A stretch of 64,000 nucleotides of DNA, taken from Paenibacillus sp. CF384. Its GTDB lineage: Bacteria; Bacillota; Bacilli; Paenibacillales; Paenibacillaceae. Location: assembly GCF_900106745.1 (NCBI RefSeq), contig NZ_FNNV01000007.1, forward strand, positions 62,001-126,000. Reading direction: 5' to 3'. The position numbers were made by a program, and so were the translations under genes. Below the pieces are notes generated by a model that worked only from the letters and a program-made list of their open reading frames with translations, had not been told where the DNA came from and did no database searches. Shown here one piece after another: positions 8,743 to 16,308 of this stretch. The first letter of the stretch is position 1. Each line of letters starts with the position of its first letter.

Positions 8743-8778
8743 ATCTTACTCCCTTTATAACGTTAACGTCAACGTAAG
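8743..8778 (-). promoter_or_regulatory. Promoter and operator of the MerR-MFS unit
   Basis: On the minus strand TTGACG (8767-8772) and TAAGAT (8743-8748) are separated by 18 bases. Three ACGT units with two-base spacing (ACGT-TG-ACGT-TA-ACGT) overlap the -35 region, and the palindrome TAACGTTAACGT lies at 8758-8769. ACGT-type dyads are used by some MerR proteins; assignment here is by position. Confidence 0.6.
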
Positions 8779-8818
8779 ATTTTAGGCATGGTTTGTACGA
8801 GCTTCTTTGGTAAGAAGC

Positions 8819-9081
8819 CTGTGAATTCTGTGTATGAAGCATACCCAGACGTCTACATCGAAGCCGGAACTGTAAATTTTGCACATGAAGCCCACCTAGA
8901 CGTCTACATCGAAGCCGATACTGTGAATTCTGCGCATGTAGCCCACCCAGACGTCTACATCGAAGCCAATACTGTGAATTCTGCGCATGTAGCCCACCCA
9001 GACGTCTACATCGAACCCAATACTGTGAATTCTGCGCATGAAGCATACCCAGACGTCTACATCGAAGCCGATACAGTAAAG
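8819..9081. repeat. 51-bp minisatellite A (five copies)
   Basis: GACGTCTACATCGA recurs at 8848, 8899, 8950, 9001 and 9052, exactly 51 bases apart. A partial copy lies to the left. Each full unit also carries GAATTC or a close variant and a short ATGTAG...CTACAT inverted repeat. No unit contains a stop codon in at least one frame on each strand, so 104- and 137-codon open frames cross it. These are taken as by-products: they lack ribosome sites and differences between copies are not biased to third positions. It fills most of the gap 8779-9116 between the MerR promoter and the rhodanese terminator. Confidence 0.9.
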
Positions 9082-9116
9082 CCCAAGGTTTTTTCTTTGT
9101 AATATCGGTTACATGC

Positions 9117-9162
9117 AAAAAAAGCCTGCTCGCAGCCTCATCCATCCGCTGCAAACAAGCTT
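9117..9162 (-). terminator. Terminator of the rhodanese operon
   Basis: On the minus strand AAGCTTG...GCAGC pairs with GCTGC...CAGGCT and runs into TTTTTTT. It lies 17 bases after the stop at 9179. Confidence 0.8.
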
Positions 9163-9178
9163 ATATGGCCTTCCTATT

Positions 9179-9562
9179 TTACTGGACAAGCTTCCCGCTC
9201 CATGCTCCAAGCCCGCCCTGTAAATGGGCGATTTGCGAATACCCGCCGCGCATCAGCTGCCTTGCTGCCGTCTTGCTGCGCATGCCGCTTCGGCAATACA
9301 GCAGAAGCTGCTTATCCGTCGGCAGCTCGCCGAGCCGCGACCCAAGCTGGGATAGCGGAATGTTTCTTGCTCCCGGGATGTAGCCGCTCCTATACTCTCC
9401 TGCTTCCCTTACATCAATCAGCAGCATATCCGTCGATCCCGTCTCAAGCTCCCGGCGAAAATCCGTTGCCTGCAGCGTGCGGAGTCCTTTGACTTTGCCG
9501 AATCTCGAATACGCAAACCATGCTACAACAACGACGAATAATACGTTAATCGCAATGTCCAT
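9179..9562 (-). CDS. Membrane-anchored rhodanese-domain protein
   Basis: A 127-residue protein. One N-terminal membrane segment (MDIAINVLFVVVVAWFAY) is followed by a rhodanese domain. Typical pieces are LLIDVREAGEYRSGYIPGAR, the catalytic loop YCRSGMRS with the active-site Cys, and LQGGLGAW at the end. Such domains carry sulfane sulfur as a Cys persulfide. It is the second gene of an operon with the soluble rhodanese (15 bases apart). The shared promoter carries a CstR/CsoR-like operator. Reactive-sulfur handling at the membrane is the likely role. Confidence 0.9.
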   Translation of the reverse strand: MDIAINVLFVVVVAWFAYSRFGKVKGLRTLQATDFRRELETGSTDMLLIDVREAGEYRSGYIPGARNIPLSQLGSRLGELPTDKQLLLYCRSGMRSKTAARQLMRGGYSQIAHLQGGLGAWSGKLVQ

Positions 9563-9577
9563 TACTGCTACCCCCCA

Positions 9578-9895
9578 CTATTCTCCCGTCATCTCACCCG
9601 TCCAGCCCAATAAACCGCCTGTCATGTTCACAATCGAGAATCCTCTCTCGCCAAGCAGCTCGCAGGCTAACCCGCTTCTTCCGCCGCCTCTGCACATCAC
9701 GATGACCTCTCGCGCAGCATCCAGTTCATCCAATCGTTCAATTAACTGCCCGAGGGGAATGTGGATGGCGCCTACAAGATGGCCGGCCGCCCACTCAGCA
9801 GGCTCACGAACATCCAGCATATATAATCGCTCACCCAAGCCGAGGCGTTTCTCCACCTCTTGCGGTGACATTTCTTTCCCCACTTGAAATCCCAT
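9578..9895 (-). CDS. Rhodanese-domain protein (single domain)
   Basis: A 105-residue single rhodanese domain. MLDVREPAEWAAGHLVGAIH, the active-site loop VMCRGGGRS with the catalytic Cys, and NMTGGLLGWTGE are family hallmarks. The ATG at 9895 is preceded by GGGAGGA at a rather long 11-base spacing; an upstream TTG start is less likely. It leads the two-gene rhodanese operon and lies directly behind a strong promoter with an overlapping palindromic operator. Predicted to transfer sulfane sulfur between thiols. Single-domain rhodaneses are part of CstR regulons in other Firmicutes. Confidence 0.88.
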   Translation of the reverse strand: MGFQVGKEMSPQEVEKRLGLGERLYMLDVREPAEWAAGHLVGAIHIPLGQLIERLDELDAAREVIVMCRGGGRSGLACELLGERGFSIVNMTGGLLGWTGEMTGE

Positions 9896-9935
9896 TGAAA
9901 TGATATCCTCCCTTATGTTCCTATGCCTCAATTCA

Positions 9936-9983
9936 TATACCCATATGGGTATAGATTCTAGACGACTGCGACCCCACTGTCAA
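9936..9983 (-). promoter_or_regulatory. Sigma-A promoter with CstR/CsoR-like operator
   Basis: On the minus strand TTGACA (9978-9983), 17 bases, then TAGAAT (9955-9960): a near-consensus promoter. Immediately downstream, over the expected start site, is the perfect 18-base palindrome TATACCCATATGGGTATA (9936-9953). ATACC/GGTAT dyads are the known form of CsoR-family sites. CstR, the persulfide-sensing member, controls rhodanese genes. No csoR/cstR-like gene is in the window. Confidence 0.72.
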
Positions 9984-10110
9984 CGCGAATCACGTCTTGA
10001 ACAGCCTCCAAAATTAGCAAGTTCACCTGTACGAGAATCTGAATCAGGAACCATCCACTGGGCAACAATACCACTGAAGTTTACATTTACCTGCGAGAGG
10101 AGCTTGGCAC

Positions 10111-11673
10111 ATGGACAAGGATTCAGATCAAACGCTCACGACCCGGCAGGGCCACCCTGTAACGGACAATCAAAATATACGAACCGTTGGCAGTCGTGGA
10201 CCGAGCACGCTGGAGAATTACCATTTTATCGAGAAAATCACGCACTTTGACCGGGAACGCATCCCAGAGCGCGTCGTTCATGCCCGCGGAGCCGGTGCTC
10301 ATGGCATCTTCGAAGCTTACGGCAAAGCCGGGACTGAAGCGGTCTCGAAGTATACTCGCGCTAAGCTGCTGCAAGAGGCCGGCAAGCAAACACCGGTATT
10401 CGTGCGATTCTCCACCGTCATTCATGGCAACCATTCACCGGAGACGCTTCGTGATCCTCGTGGCTTCGCGGTTAAATTCTATACCGAGGACGGCAATTGG
10501 GACATGGTCGGCAACAACCTGAAGATCTTCTTCATCCGGGATCCGCTGAAATTCCCGGATATGGTGCATGCGTTCAAACCCGACCCGCTCACGAATGTGC
10601 AGGATATGCAGCGGTTCTTCGACTTCGTATCCCTCACGCCGGAAGCGACGCATATGATTACATTCTTATTCTCCCCTTGGGGTATTCCCGCCAACTATCG
10701 GCAAATGCAAGGCTCCGGTGTAAATACATACAAATGGGTCAATGAAGCCGGTGAAGCGATGCTCGTGAAATATCACTGGGAGCCACTCAAGCAAGGGATC
10801 AAGAACCTGCTGCAGCGCGAGGCCAACGAGATCCAGGGCATGAATTTCAACCATGCCACGCTCGACTTGTACCAGGCGATTGAGGCTGGGAACTATCCGG
10901 AATGGGAGCTTTGCGTGCAGCTGATGACGGATGACGAGCATCCGGAGCTGGATTTTGACCCGCTTGATCCGACCAAGCTGTGGCCGCCTGAGCAGTTCCC
11001 TTTCTTACCTGTGGGCAAAATGACGCTGAACCGCAACCCCGAGGACTATTTCACCGAAGTGGAGCAAGTGGCATTCGGTACCGGTGTGCTTGTCGACGGT
11101 CTAGACTTCTCCGACGACAAGCTGCTGCAGGGCCGAACGTTCTCCTACTCCGATACGCAGCGTCACCGGGTGGGAACCAACTACTTGCAGCTGCCTGTCA
11201 ATGCACCACAGACGCATGTGGCAACCAATCAGAGCGGTGGACAAATGCAATATCGTCCCGACCGCTCAGCCGGGCAAAATCCGCATGTGAACTACGAGCC
11301 ATCCTCCATGGGCGGATTGCAGGAGGCAGCACGCAGCGGCAAAGACCACGAGCCGCATTACGATGCCAAGCTGACGCGGCAGAAGATCGAGCGGACGAAC
11401 GACTTCAAGCAAGCCGGCGACACGTTCCGCGCCTTCGAGAGCTGGGAGCAGGACGAGCTGATCGACAATCTGGTCGGCGCGCTATCGGTGTGTAAGGAGG
11501 ATATCCGCGCCCGGATGATCGGGAACTTTACCGAGGCCGATGTCAGCTACGGGCAACGCGTTGCCGAAGGGTTGAAGCAATCCGATGGCCGCAACGTTGC
11601 AAGCGGTCAATCGCGGCCGGAGAAGGCCGTAGATCAAGCGAAGCAAGCGGGGCACGAAGTGGATCCTTATTAA
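10111..11673 (+). CDS. Heme catalase
   Basis: A 520-residue monofunctional heme catalase that disproportionates hydrogen peroxide in the cytoplasm. The distal His is in [12 protein letters not shown] (His57). The distal Asn lies in [14 protein letters not shown]. The proximal heme-ligand Tyr is in [13 protein letters not shown] (about Tyr346). The length fits small-subunit clade enzymes with a short C-terminal extension ([18 protein letters not shown]). Start: ATG at 10111, GAGAGGAG eight bases upstream. No clear PerR box was recognised in the 215-base gap to the divergent rhodanese promoter. It stands alone, convergent with the LtaS-type gene. Confidence 0.95.
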   Translation: MDKDSDQTLTTRQGHPVTDNQNIRTVGSRGPSTLENYHFIEKITHFDRERIPERVVHARGAGAHGIFEAYGKAGTEAVSKYTRAKLLQEAGKQTPVFVRFSTVIHGNHSPETLRDPRGFAVKFYTEDGNWDMVGNNLKIFFIRDPLKFPDMVHAFKPDPLTNVQDMQRFFDFVSLTPEATHMITFLFSPWGIPANYRQMQGSGVNTYKWVNEAGEAMLVKYHWEPLKQGIKNLLQREANEIQGMNFNHATLDLYQAIEAGNYPEWELCVQLMTDDEHPELDFDPLDPTKLWPPEQFPFLPVGKMTLNRNPEDYFTEVEQVAFGTGVLVDGLDFSDDKLLQGRTFSYSDTQRHRVGTNYLQLPVNAPQTHVATNQSGGQMQYRPDRSAGQNPHVNYEPSSMGGLQEAARSGKDHEPHYDAKLTRQKIERTNDFKQAGDTFRAFESWEQDELIDNLVGALSVCKEDIRARMIGNFTEADVSYGQRVAEGLKQSDGRNVASGQSRPEKAVDQAKQAGHEVDPY

Positions 11674-11758
11674 TAGTGATGGTACGAGCTTTCGTCCACA
11701 AATGGGATAGCTACTACCGCCTATAGGCGTTGAAAGTGACTTCCAGCGCAAACTGTTG

Positions 11759-12065
11759 CTGCTCACTAGCCATTCCTGCCCATGTATTGCTCCCAGAGCA
11801 ACACATCTCCTGCTCACTAGCCATTCCTGCCCATGTATTGCTCCCAGAGCAACACATCTCCGGCTCGCTGGCCGTTCCTGCTCATGTATTGCTCCCAGAG
11901 CAACACATCTCCGGCTCGCTGGCCGTTCCTGCTCATGTATTGCTCCCAGAGCAATACATCTCCAGCTCGCTGGCCGTTTCTGCTCATGTATTGCTCCCAG
12001 AGCAACACATCTCAGCTCGCTGGCCGTTCCTGCTCATGTGTTGCTTCCAGAGCAATACATCTCCC
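11759..12065. repeat. 51-bp minisatellite B (six hairpin-bearing copies)
   Basis: The anchor CCAGAGCAA recurs at 11794, 11845, 11896, 11947, 11998 and 12048; the last interval is 50. Every unit holds an 11-base inverted repeat, ATGTATTGCTC / GAGCAAYACAT, with a CCA loop. It is perfect in the fourth copy, and elsewhere is broken by one A/C position that becomes a G-U pair on the minus-strand RNA. The intervening part (around GGCTCGCTGGCC) is also conserved. Open frames on both strands cross the array and are treated as by-products. With the terminator at 12078 this accounts for the gap 11674-12135. Confidence 0.9.
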
Positions 12066-12077
12066 GAGCATAACAAC

Positions 12078-12122
12078 AAAGGGCTGTCCCTCAAGGCAAT
12101 TACCTTGAGGGACAGCCCCTTT
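12078..12122. terminator. Bidirectional terminator between catalase and LtaS-type gene
   Basis: A very strong hairpin: AAAGGGCTGTCCCTCAAGG pairs with its complement ending CCCCTTT at 12122, around a six-base loop. It lies between convergent genes and just after minisatellite B. Confidence 0.9.
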
Positions 12123-12135
12123 ATATCCCTTTATA

Positions 12136-13986
12136 TTATTCTTTGTCCGGCAGTTGACTCACATAACTGTCCGATAAGTTCAACAGCTTTAACGTACGAT
12201 TGTATTGATCCTCTGTAGCCCCTTCAGCATGCTCGGTCTCGCTGTTATCGCGGAGCGAGTAGTTCGTGCCATCCATATAATCGATGCCCGGCAAGAACAT
12301 ATCGTCATCCGTAATGACGGAGCCCGACGGCAAGAAATGACGCATCGGCAGCATGTTGGAGCTCTGGTTCAACAAATCTTGGCCAAAATAAATCTGATCC
12401 TTTAACGATACACCTAGCAAGTTCGCGGCCGTTGGCAGAATATCGATCTGACCGCCGGTTTGTTCCCTAACGGAAGGAGTCGTCACGCCGGGAGCATGAA
12501 GAATTAGCGGGATACGGAACATGTCGGTATACCCGTACTCATGGCCAATCATGCCGGCCACCAAGCTCTTCTCGTCGCGGTCAAGCGAATACAAGGACAA
12601 CCCTTGATGATCACCGTAGAACAGAATGACGCTGTCATCCCATATCCCGCGCTGTTTCAAATCGTCAATGAACTGTCCGAGCGCGTAATCGGCATAGTTC
12701 TGGGCATGAATATAGTTACCGACGATGCTATCGTCGAACGCTTCCGGCAGCTTCATTTTGTACTTGGACTCCGGAAGATTAAACGGATGGTGGGCGCTCA
12801 TCGAAATGACTTGCGCATAGAAAGGCTGCTCGCCTTCATCTAATTTTTCCAGCTCATCAATGGTCTTATCGTATAAAACTTCATCCGACGAACCGAAGGC
12901 AATATGATCCTCGTCGCCGTAGAAGGATTTGTCATAGTAATGATCCCAGCCTACCGCCTTGTACAGCTCTGTGCGATTCCAGAACGAAACATCGTTCGTA
13001 TGGAACGTCGCCGTCGTGTAGCCATTGGCATGCAGCAGCTTCGGCAAGCTTGGCAGCGCCTTATCCACATTGTGATCGGTTGCCGCTTCATGCTGTGGCA
13101 CGTACAGGGATGTATTCACCACGTATTCGGCATCTGATGTGGTCCCCTGACCGACCATCGTGTAGAAGTGATTAAAGTGCATGTTCTCCTGCGCCAGCTT
13201 GTTGATATTCGGCGTTACTTCCTGACCGTCAATCTCAAGGCCGATCAAGAAATCCTGGAAGGACTCCATCTGCACGATAATCAGGTTCTTTCCTTTGCTG
13301 GCTCCAAAATATTGCGGCTGTGGCTCCGGCTGCACCGTGCCCTTAAGCTCATCGATCGCGCTCTGCGTAATGTCGGCCATCGGCACGGTCTCGTCATCTT
13401 TGCGGCTGTCGGCGAAGATCGTATAGATCTCGTAATTGAGCAGCCCCATCTCTTCGGCCTGCTTGTTCTCGTTCATACTGGCTCGGTTCGGCCAAATATT
13501 AAGCAAGCAGAGCAGCGAGGACACGATGAACATGATGGTTAAGCCTGTTTTTCTCACAGGTCTCATGCCGACTCGCTGTTGAATGTGTTTATGCTTCGGT
13601 CGGAACAAGATAAAGGCCAACACGGCGATATCGAGGAAAATAAACAAGTAGTACGGATCAAGCAGCGAGTACGTGCTCTCTCCAACCTGCGCGACTTTAC
13701 CGGCCTGGGCAAGCGCGTGATACGTAACAATGATGCCATAATATTTGTAGTACATGAGTACAGTAAAATAGAGCAGCGTCAGCAATAAATTGACGATCAT
13801 ATAGTACAGCATCTTCCGTTTGCCCGCTAACCATTCGATTAGACAGAATACCACCCAGAAGAACGGAATTTCCGTTACGAGCGTCATCCAGGACGGCCCT
13901 TCGTCAAACACGACCGACCAGGCCAGAATACCCTTCACCAAGAGTATAAGTGTAAAATAAAAAAATCTGCGATTAAGCAGTCTCAT
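12136..13986 (-). CDS. LTA synthase family membrane sulfatase-fold protein
   Basis: A 616-residue protein with five N-terminal membrane segments (about residues 5-165) and a large extracellular domain of the alkaline phosphatase/sulfatase fold. The metal-site Glu is in VQMESFQDFL. The catalytic Thr is in GQGTTSDAEYV (about residue 283). FYGDHQG near the C-terminus supplies further metal ligands. These are the hallmarks of LtaS-type glycerol-phosphate transferases that polymerise lipoteichoic acid from phosphatidylglycerol. Bacilli carry several paralogues, so whether this is the main enzyme or a primase-like one is open. Start: ATG at 13986 with GAAGGTG nine bases upstream; a GTG 12 bases earlier is also possible. 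Confidence 0.88.
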   Translation of the reverse strand: MRLLNRRFFYFTLILLVKGILAWSVVFDEGPSWMTLVTEIPFFWVVFCLIEWLAGKRKMLYYMIVNLLLTLLYFTVLMYYKYYGIIVTYHALAQAGKVAQVGESTYSLLDPYYLFIFLDIAVLAFILFRPKHKHIQQRVGMRPVRKTGLTIMFIVSSLLCLLNIWPNRASMNENKQAEEMGLLNYEIYTIFADSRKDDETVPMADITQSAIDELKGTVQPEPQPQYFGASKGKNLIIVQMESFQDFLIGLEIDGQEVTPNINKLAQENMHFNHFYTMVGQGTTSDAEYVVNTSLYVPQHEAATDHNVDKALPSLPKLLHANGYTTATFHTNDVSFWNRTELYKAVGWDHYYDKSFYGDEDHIAFGSSDEVLYDKTIDELEKLDEGEQPFYAQVISMSAHHPFNLPESKYKMKLPEAFDDSIVGNYIHAQNYADYALGQFIDDLKQRGIWDDSVILFYGDHQGLSLYSLDRDEKSLVAGMIGHEYGYTDMFRIPLILHAPGVTTPSVREQTGGQIDILPTAANLLGVSLKDQIYFGQDLLNQSSNMLPMRHFLPSGSVITDDDMFLPGIDYMDGTNYSLRDNSETEHAEGATEDQYNRTLKLLNLSDSYVSQLPDKE

Positions 13987-14069
13987 CAATGGAGACACCT
14001 TCAACAACTCCTTCCCCGGCACAAGCAAGCCATCGCTCTTGCACCGGACGTTCCTTGTAGTTATTCCTG

Positions 14070-14762
14070 CTAGTTGAGCAAATTGTGTTCCGCCGATCCC
14101 ACCACATGCGCGAGTTCAAACAGATGCAAACTAGGCGGCTTAGGAAGCACGCCGCAAACCGTCGCCATCATGCCCGGTGCCAGTCCTCGGCCAAAGGCGC
14201 GAAGTACTTCTTGCTTGCGAAACATCGCTTGAAAATGTTTCCTGCTCTCGAATTGGCCGACATGAATGGCCTGTCGATTATCGCGGCTGACCAACAAATT
14301 CGTCGAGATATAGCCAGGCTGCTTGCGTACATACGGCATCGTGCGCTCGAAATTCCGAATCATGACTTCGCGTTTGCCCGGCGCAAGGTGCACGATATTT
14401 AAGAAATACAACGGCGCCAACCCTTGTCCTTGCGCTGTCTTGGAGGAGGGCTGCGATGCGATATGATCGCTGTACTCTACCGTATAACGATTCGGACCCG
14501 TAGCTTCCCCCGCCAGTGCATCGACAAGCGCAAGTGAAACGACATGTTTCCCCCGTGTACCTCGCAGAACGCCGCCGCTCTGTACGGCTCCGTCTTGCCA
14601 TACCCGTTCCATTGCCGATATGGCATGGTCCACTTGTTTCAGCTGCTTGTGCCGGCCTGCAACTTGAAACACCTTTAGTCGAACCAAAGCGCCAACGGGC
14701 GATGGTGAATGTCCTATATGGTTTAACGCAACAAACTCCAACTGAGTTTCATTTTCCATCAT
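14070..14762 (-). CDS. ABM (antibiotic biosynthesis monooxygenase)-domain protein
   Basis: A 230-residue protein. Residues ~130-195 (LYFLNIVHLAPGKREVMIR, QPGYISTNLLVSRD, HVGQFESRKHFQAMFRKQE) look like an ABM-type dimeric ferredoxin-like domain. The N-terminal half (ETQLEFVALNHIGHSP, ALVRLKVFQVAGRHKQL) may be a second, diverged copy. Such proteins are heme- or quinone-modifying mono-oxygenases or simply stress proteins; the substrate cannot be told. Start: ATG at 14762, with AGAGG nine bases upstream; a second ATG follows at once. It is transcribed divergently from a MarR gene, and the MarR-like operator lies inside its promoter. That suggests induction by an electrophile or antimicrobial. Confidence 0.65.
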   Translation of the reverse strand: MMENETQLEFVALNHIGHSPSPVGALVRLKVFQVAGRHKQLKQVDHAISAMERVWQDGAVQSGGVLRGTRGKHVVSLALVDALAGEATGPNRYTVEYSDHIASQPSSKTAQGQGLAPLYFLNIVHLAPGKREVMIRNFERTMPYVRKQPGYISTNLLVSRDNRQAIHVGQFESRKHFQAMFRKQEVLRAFGRGLAPGMMATVCGVLPKPPSLHLFELAHVVGSAEHNLLN

Positions 14763-14810
14763 TGCAGCGTTCCTCTCACGTAATTGCATGTGAAATTTAT
14801 TACGTACTCG

Positions 14811-14839
14811 TGTATAGTTGTATCATGCAACTATGTCTA
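14811..14839 (-). promoter_or_regulatory. Promoter of the ABM gene with MarR-type operator
   Basis: On the minus strand TAGACA (14834-14839) and TATACA (14811-14816) are spaced 17 bases. The spacer is filled by a dyad, ATAGTTG at 14814-14820 and CAACTAT at 14828-14834. A MarR gene starts 124 bases away in the other direction, so it probably represses this promoter. Confidence 0.65.
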
Positions 14840-14962
14840 TTCGTAATTATACAAGGTATTCAATAGCTGTCAATCGGTCTATCTCTTCCACTTGCATGGA
14901 TTATATTGAAGCGATATGCTGGAATAAAGATGCTTCACAACCTAGAGAAACGGTGATCCTAC

Positions 14963-15421
14963 ATGAACATTGATCCAGGCCATCTGCATCGAATCGAGCA
15001 TGAATTGGCTATTTTTATGCGTCGAGCCGAAGCTGCCCGTATCGCTTATTTTACCAATACCGGGCTTGATCGCTCTACTTATTTATTGCTGAGACGGCTG
15101 ATAGACCATGGTCCGCTTGGTATTAAGGCGCTTGCCGACACCTTTCAATTGGATATTTCGACAGCCAGCCGGCAGACCGCTTCACTTGAGGCAAAGGGAT
15201 ATGTGGAGCGAACGGTGGATCCGAAGGACGCAAGGGTCAGCCTGCTCCAAGCCACTTCCACAGGCCGTGAGATGCTGCTCAAAGTGAGGCAGCTGCGCCA
15301 AACCTTCTTTACGGACGTGCTGAAAGACTGGACAGAGGAAGAATCCGCCTTGTTCGGAGAACTGCTTGAACGGTTTAATCGGACGGTGGAGGACCACTTG
15401 AACGATAGCAAATGTTTGTAA
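14963..15421 (+). CDS. MarR-family transcriptional regulator
   Basis: A 152-residue winged-helix regulator. The recognition region reads GIKALADTFQLDISTASRQTASLEAKGYVER and the wing VDPKDARVSLLQATSTGREML, as in MarR proteins. No Cys lies in the N-terminal helix where OhrR-type peroxide sensors have one (the only Cys is the penultimate residue), so ligand sensing is more likely than OhrR-type thiol sensing. GGTGAT precedes the ATG by seven bases. It is divergent from the ABM gene, shares its 200-base control region, and is followed after 16 bases by a methyltransferase on the same strand. Confidence 0.92.
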   Translation: MNIDPGHLHRIEHELAIFMRRAEAARIAYFTNTGLDRSTYLLLRRLIDHGPLGIKALADTFQLDISTASRQTASLEAKGYVERTVDPKDARVSLLQATSTGREMLLKVRQLRQTFFTDVLKDWTEEESALFGELLERFNRTVEDHLNDSKCL

Positions 15422-15437
15422 GAGGAGGGATTCGTCT

Positions 15438-16193
15438 ATGAAGGATAATACGAAACGTTTCTCAGATCGCGTGGAGCAATACGTGAAGTATCGACCTACT
15501 TATCCGGCAGCTGCTCTGGACTTCATCTACGAGGAGGGGTCTCTTGTACCGTCTTCTGCTATTGCTGATATTGGGTCAGGCACGGGGATTTTCACCCGAC
15601 TGCTGCTTGAGCGTGGCAGCAATGTCGTGGCCGTGGAGCCTAACATCGAAATGCGGCTTGCGGCAGAGGCACAGCTTGGCGGTTATGATCGCTATCGATC
15701 CGTCGACGGATCGGCGGAAGCGACCACGCTGAGCGATGACTCTGTGGATTGTATCGTATCGGCGCAAGCCTTTCATTGGTTCGAGCCGGAATCGACCGGT
15801 CGTGAGTTCCGCCGTATTCTGCGCGCTGACGGCCATGTCGCACTAATTTGGAACACTCGCCTGATCGACGATCCTTTTGGAGCTGATTATGATCAACTTC
15901 TCTTACACTACGCATCGGATTATAAAGATGTGAACCACAGACGGCTTCATCGCGAGGACTTTGCCTCCTTCTTCCGGGACGGAAGCTATAAGAAAGCCGA
16001 GTTTGCGAATGAGCAGCGATTTGATCTGGAAGGACTTCAGGGGCGGACCCTCTCGTCCTCCTATGCCCCGCTTCCGGGCACGCCTAGTCATGAGCCTTAT
16101 ATGGAAGCACTTAAGGTGTTGTTCAACAAGCATCAACAAGACGGCGTAGTTAGCTTCCGGTATACAACGGAGATTTATTTCGGAATGGTGTAA
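15438..16193 (+). CDS. Class I SAM-dependent methyltransferase (type 11)
   Basis: A 251-residue cytoplasmic methyltransferase. The SAM-binding motif I is IADIGSGTGIFTRLLL, motif II is VVAVEPNIEMR, and the later VDCIVSAQAFHWFEPE matches the Methyltransf_11 family. C-terminal residues show no extra domain. The start ATG at 15438 has AAGAGGAGGGA ahead of it. It forms an operon with the MarR gene, so it may modify the compound or target that the regulator responds to. The methyl acceptor is unknown. Confidence 0.88.
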   Translation: MKDNTKRFSDRVEQYVKYRPTYPAAALDFIYEEGSLVPSSAIADIGSGTGIFTRLLLERGSNVVAVEPNIEMRLAAEAQLGGYDRYRSVDGSAEATTLSDDSVDCIVSAQAFHWFEPESTGREFRRILRADGHVALIWNTRLIDDPFGADYDQLLLHYASDYKDVNHRRLHREDFASFFRDGSYKKAEFANEQRFDLEGLQGRTLSSSYAPLPGTPSHEPYMEALKVLFNKHQQDGVVSFRYTTEIYFGMV

Positions 16194-16227
16194 CGACGGT
16201 TTTCATAGCATTCAAAACAGCACAGAA

Positions 16228-16292
16228 AGCCCCTTGCAGCAGGCATTGATGTAAACACTAACGTGTTTTCTCATTATCTGCTGCAAGGGGCT
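16228..16292. terminator. Bidirectional terminator with long loop
   Basis: AGCCCCTTGCAGCAG (16228-16242) pairs exactly with CTGCTGCAAGGGGCT (16278-16292). The loop holds a second small dyad, AAACAC-TAAC-GTGTTT. It lies between the convergent methyltransferase and ribulokinase genes. Confidence 0.8.
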
Positions 16293-16308
16293 TCATTCAT
16301 TTTGTTTT

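Noticed and set aside
8741-9154. Repeat-protein gene across minisatellite A (either strand)
   Set aside because: Frames are open only because the unit lacks stops and is a multiple of three. There is no ribosome site, and substitutions are not biased to third positions.
9985-10110. PerR box upstream of the catalase
   Set aside because: No convincing AT-rich 15-base dyad of the PerR type was found in this stretch.
11759-12065. Possible CRISPR array (palindromic 25-base repeats with ~26-base spacers)
   Set aside because: The spacers are nearly identical to one another and no cas gene is nearby. It is a tandem minisatellite with a 51-base unit.
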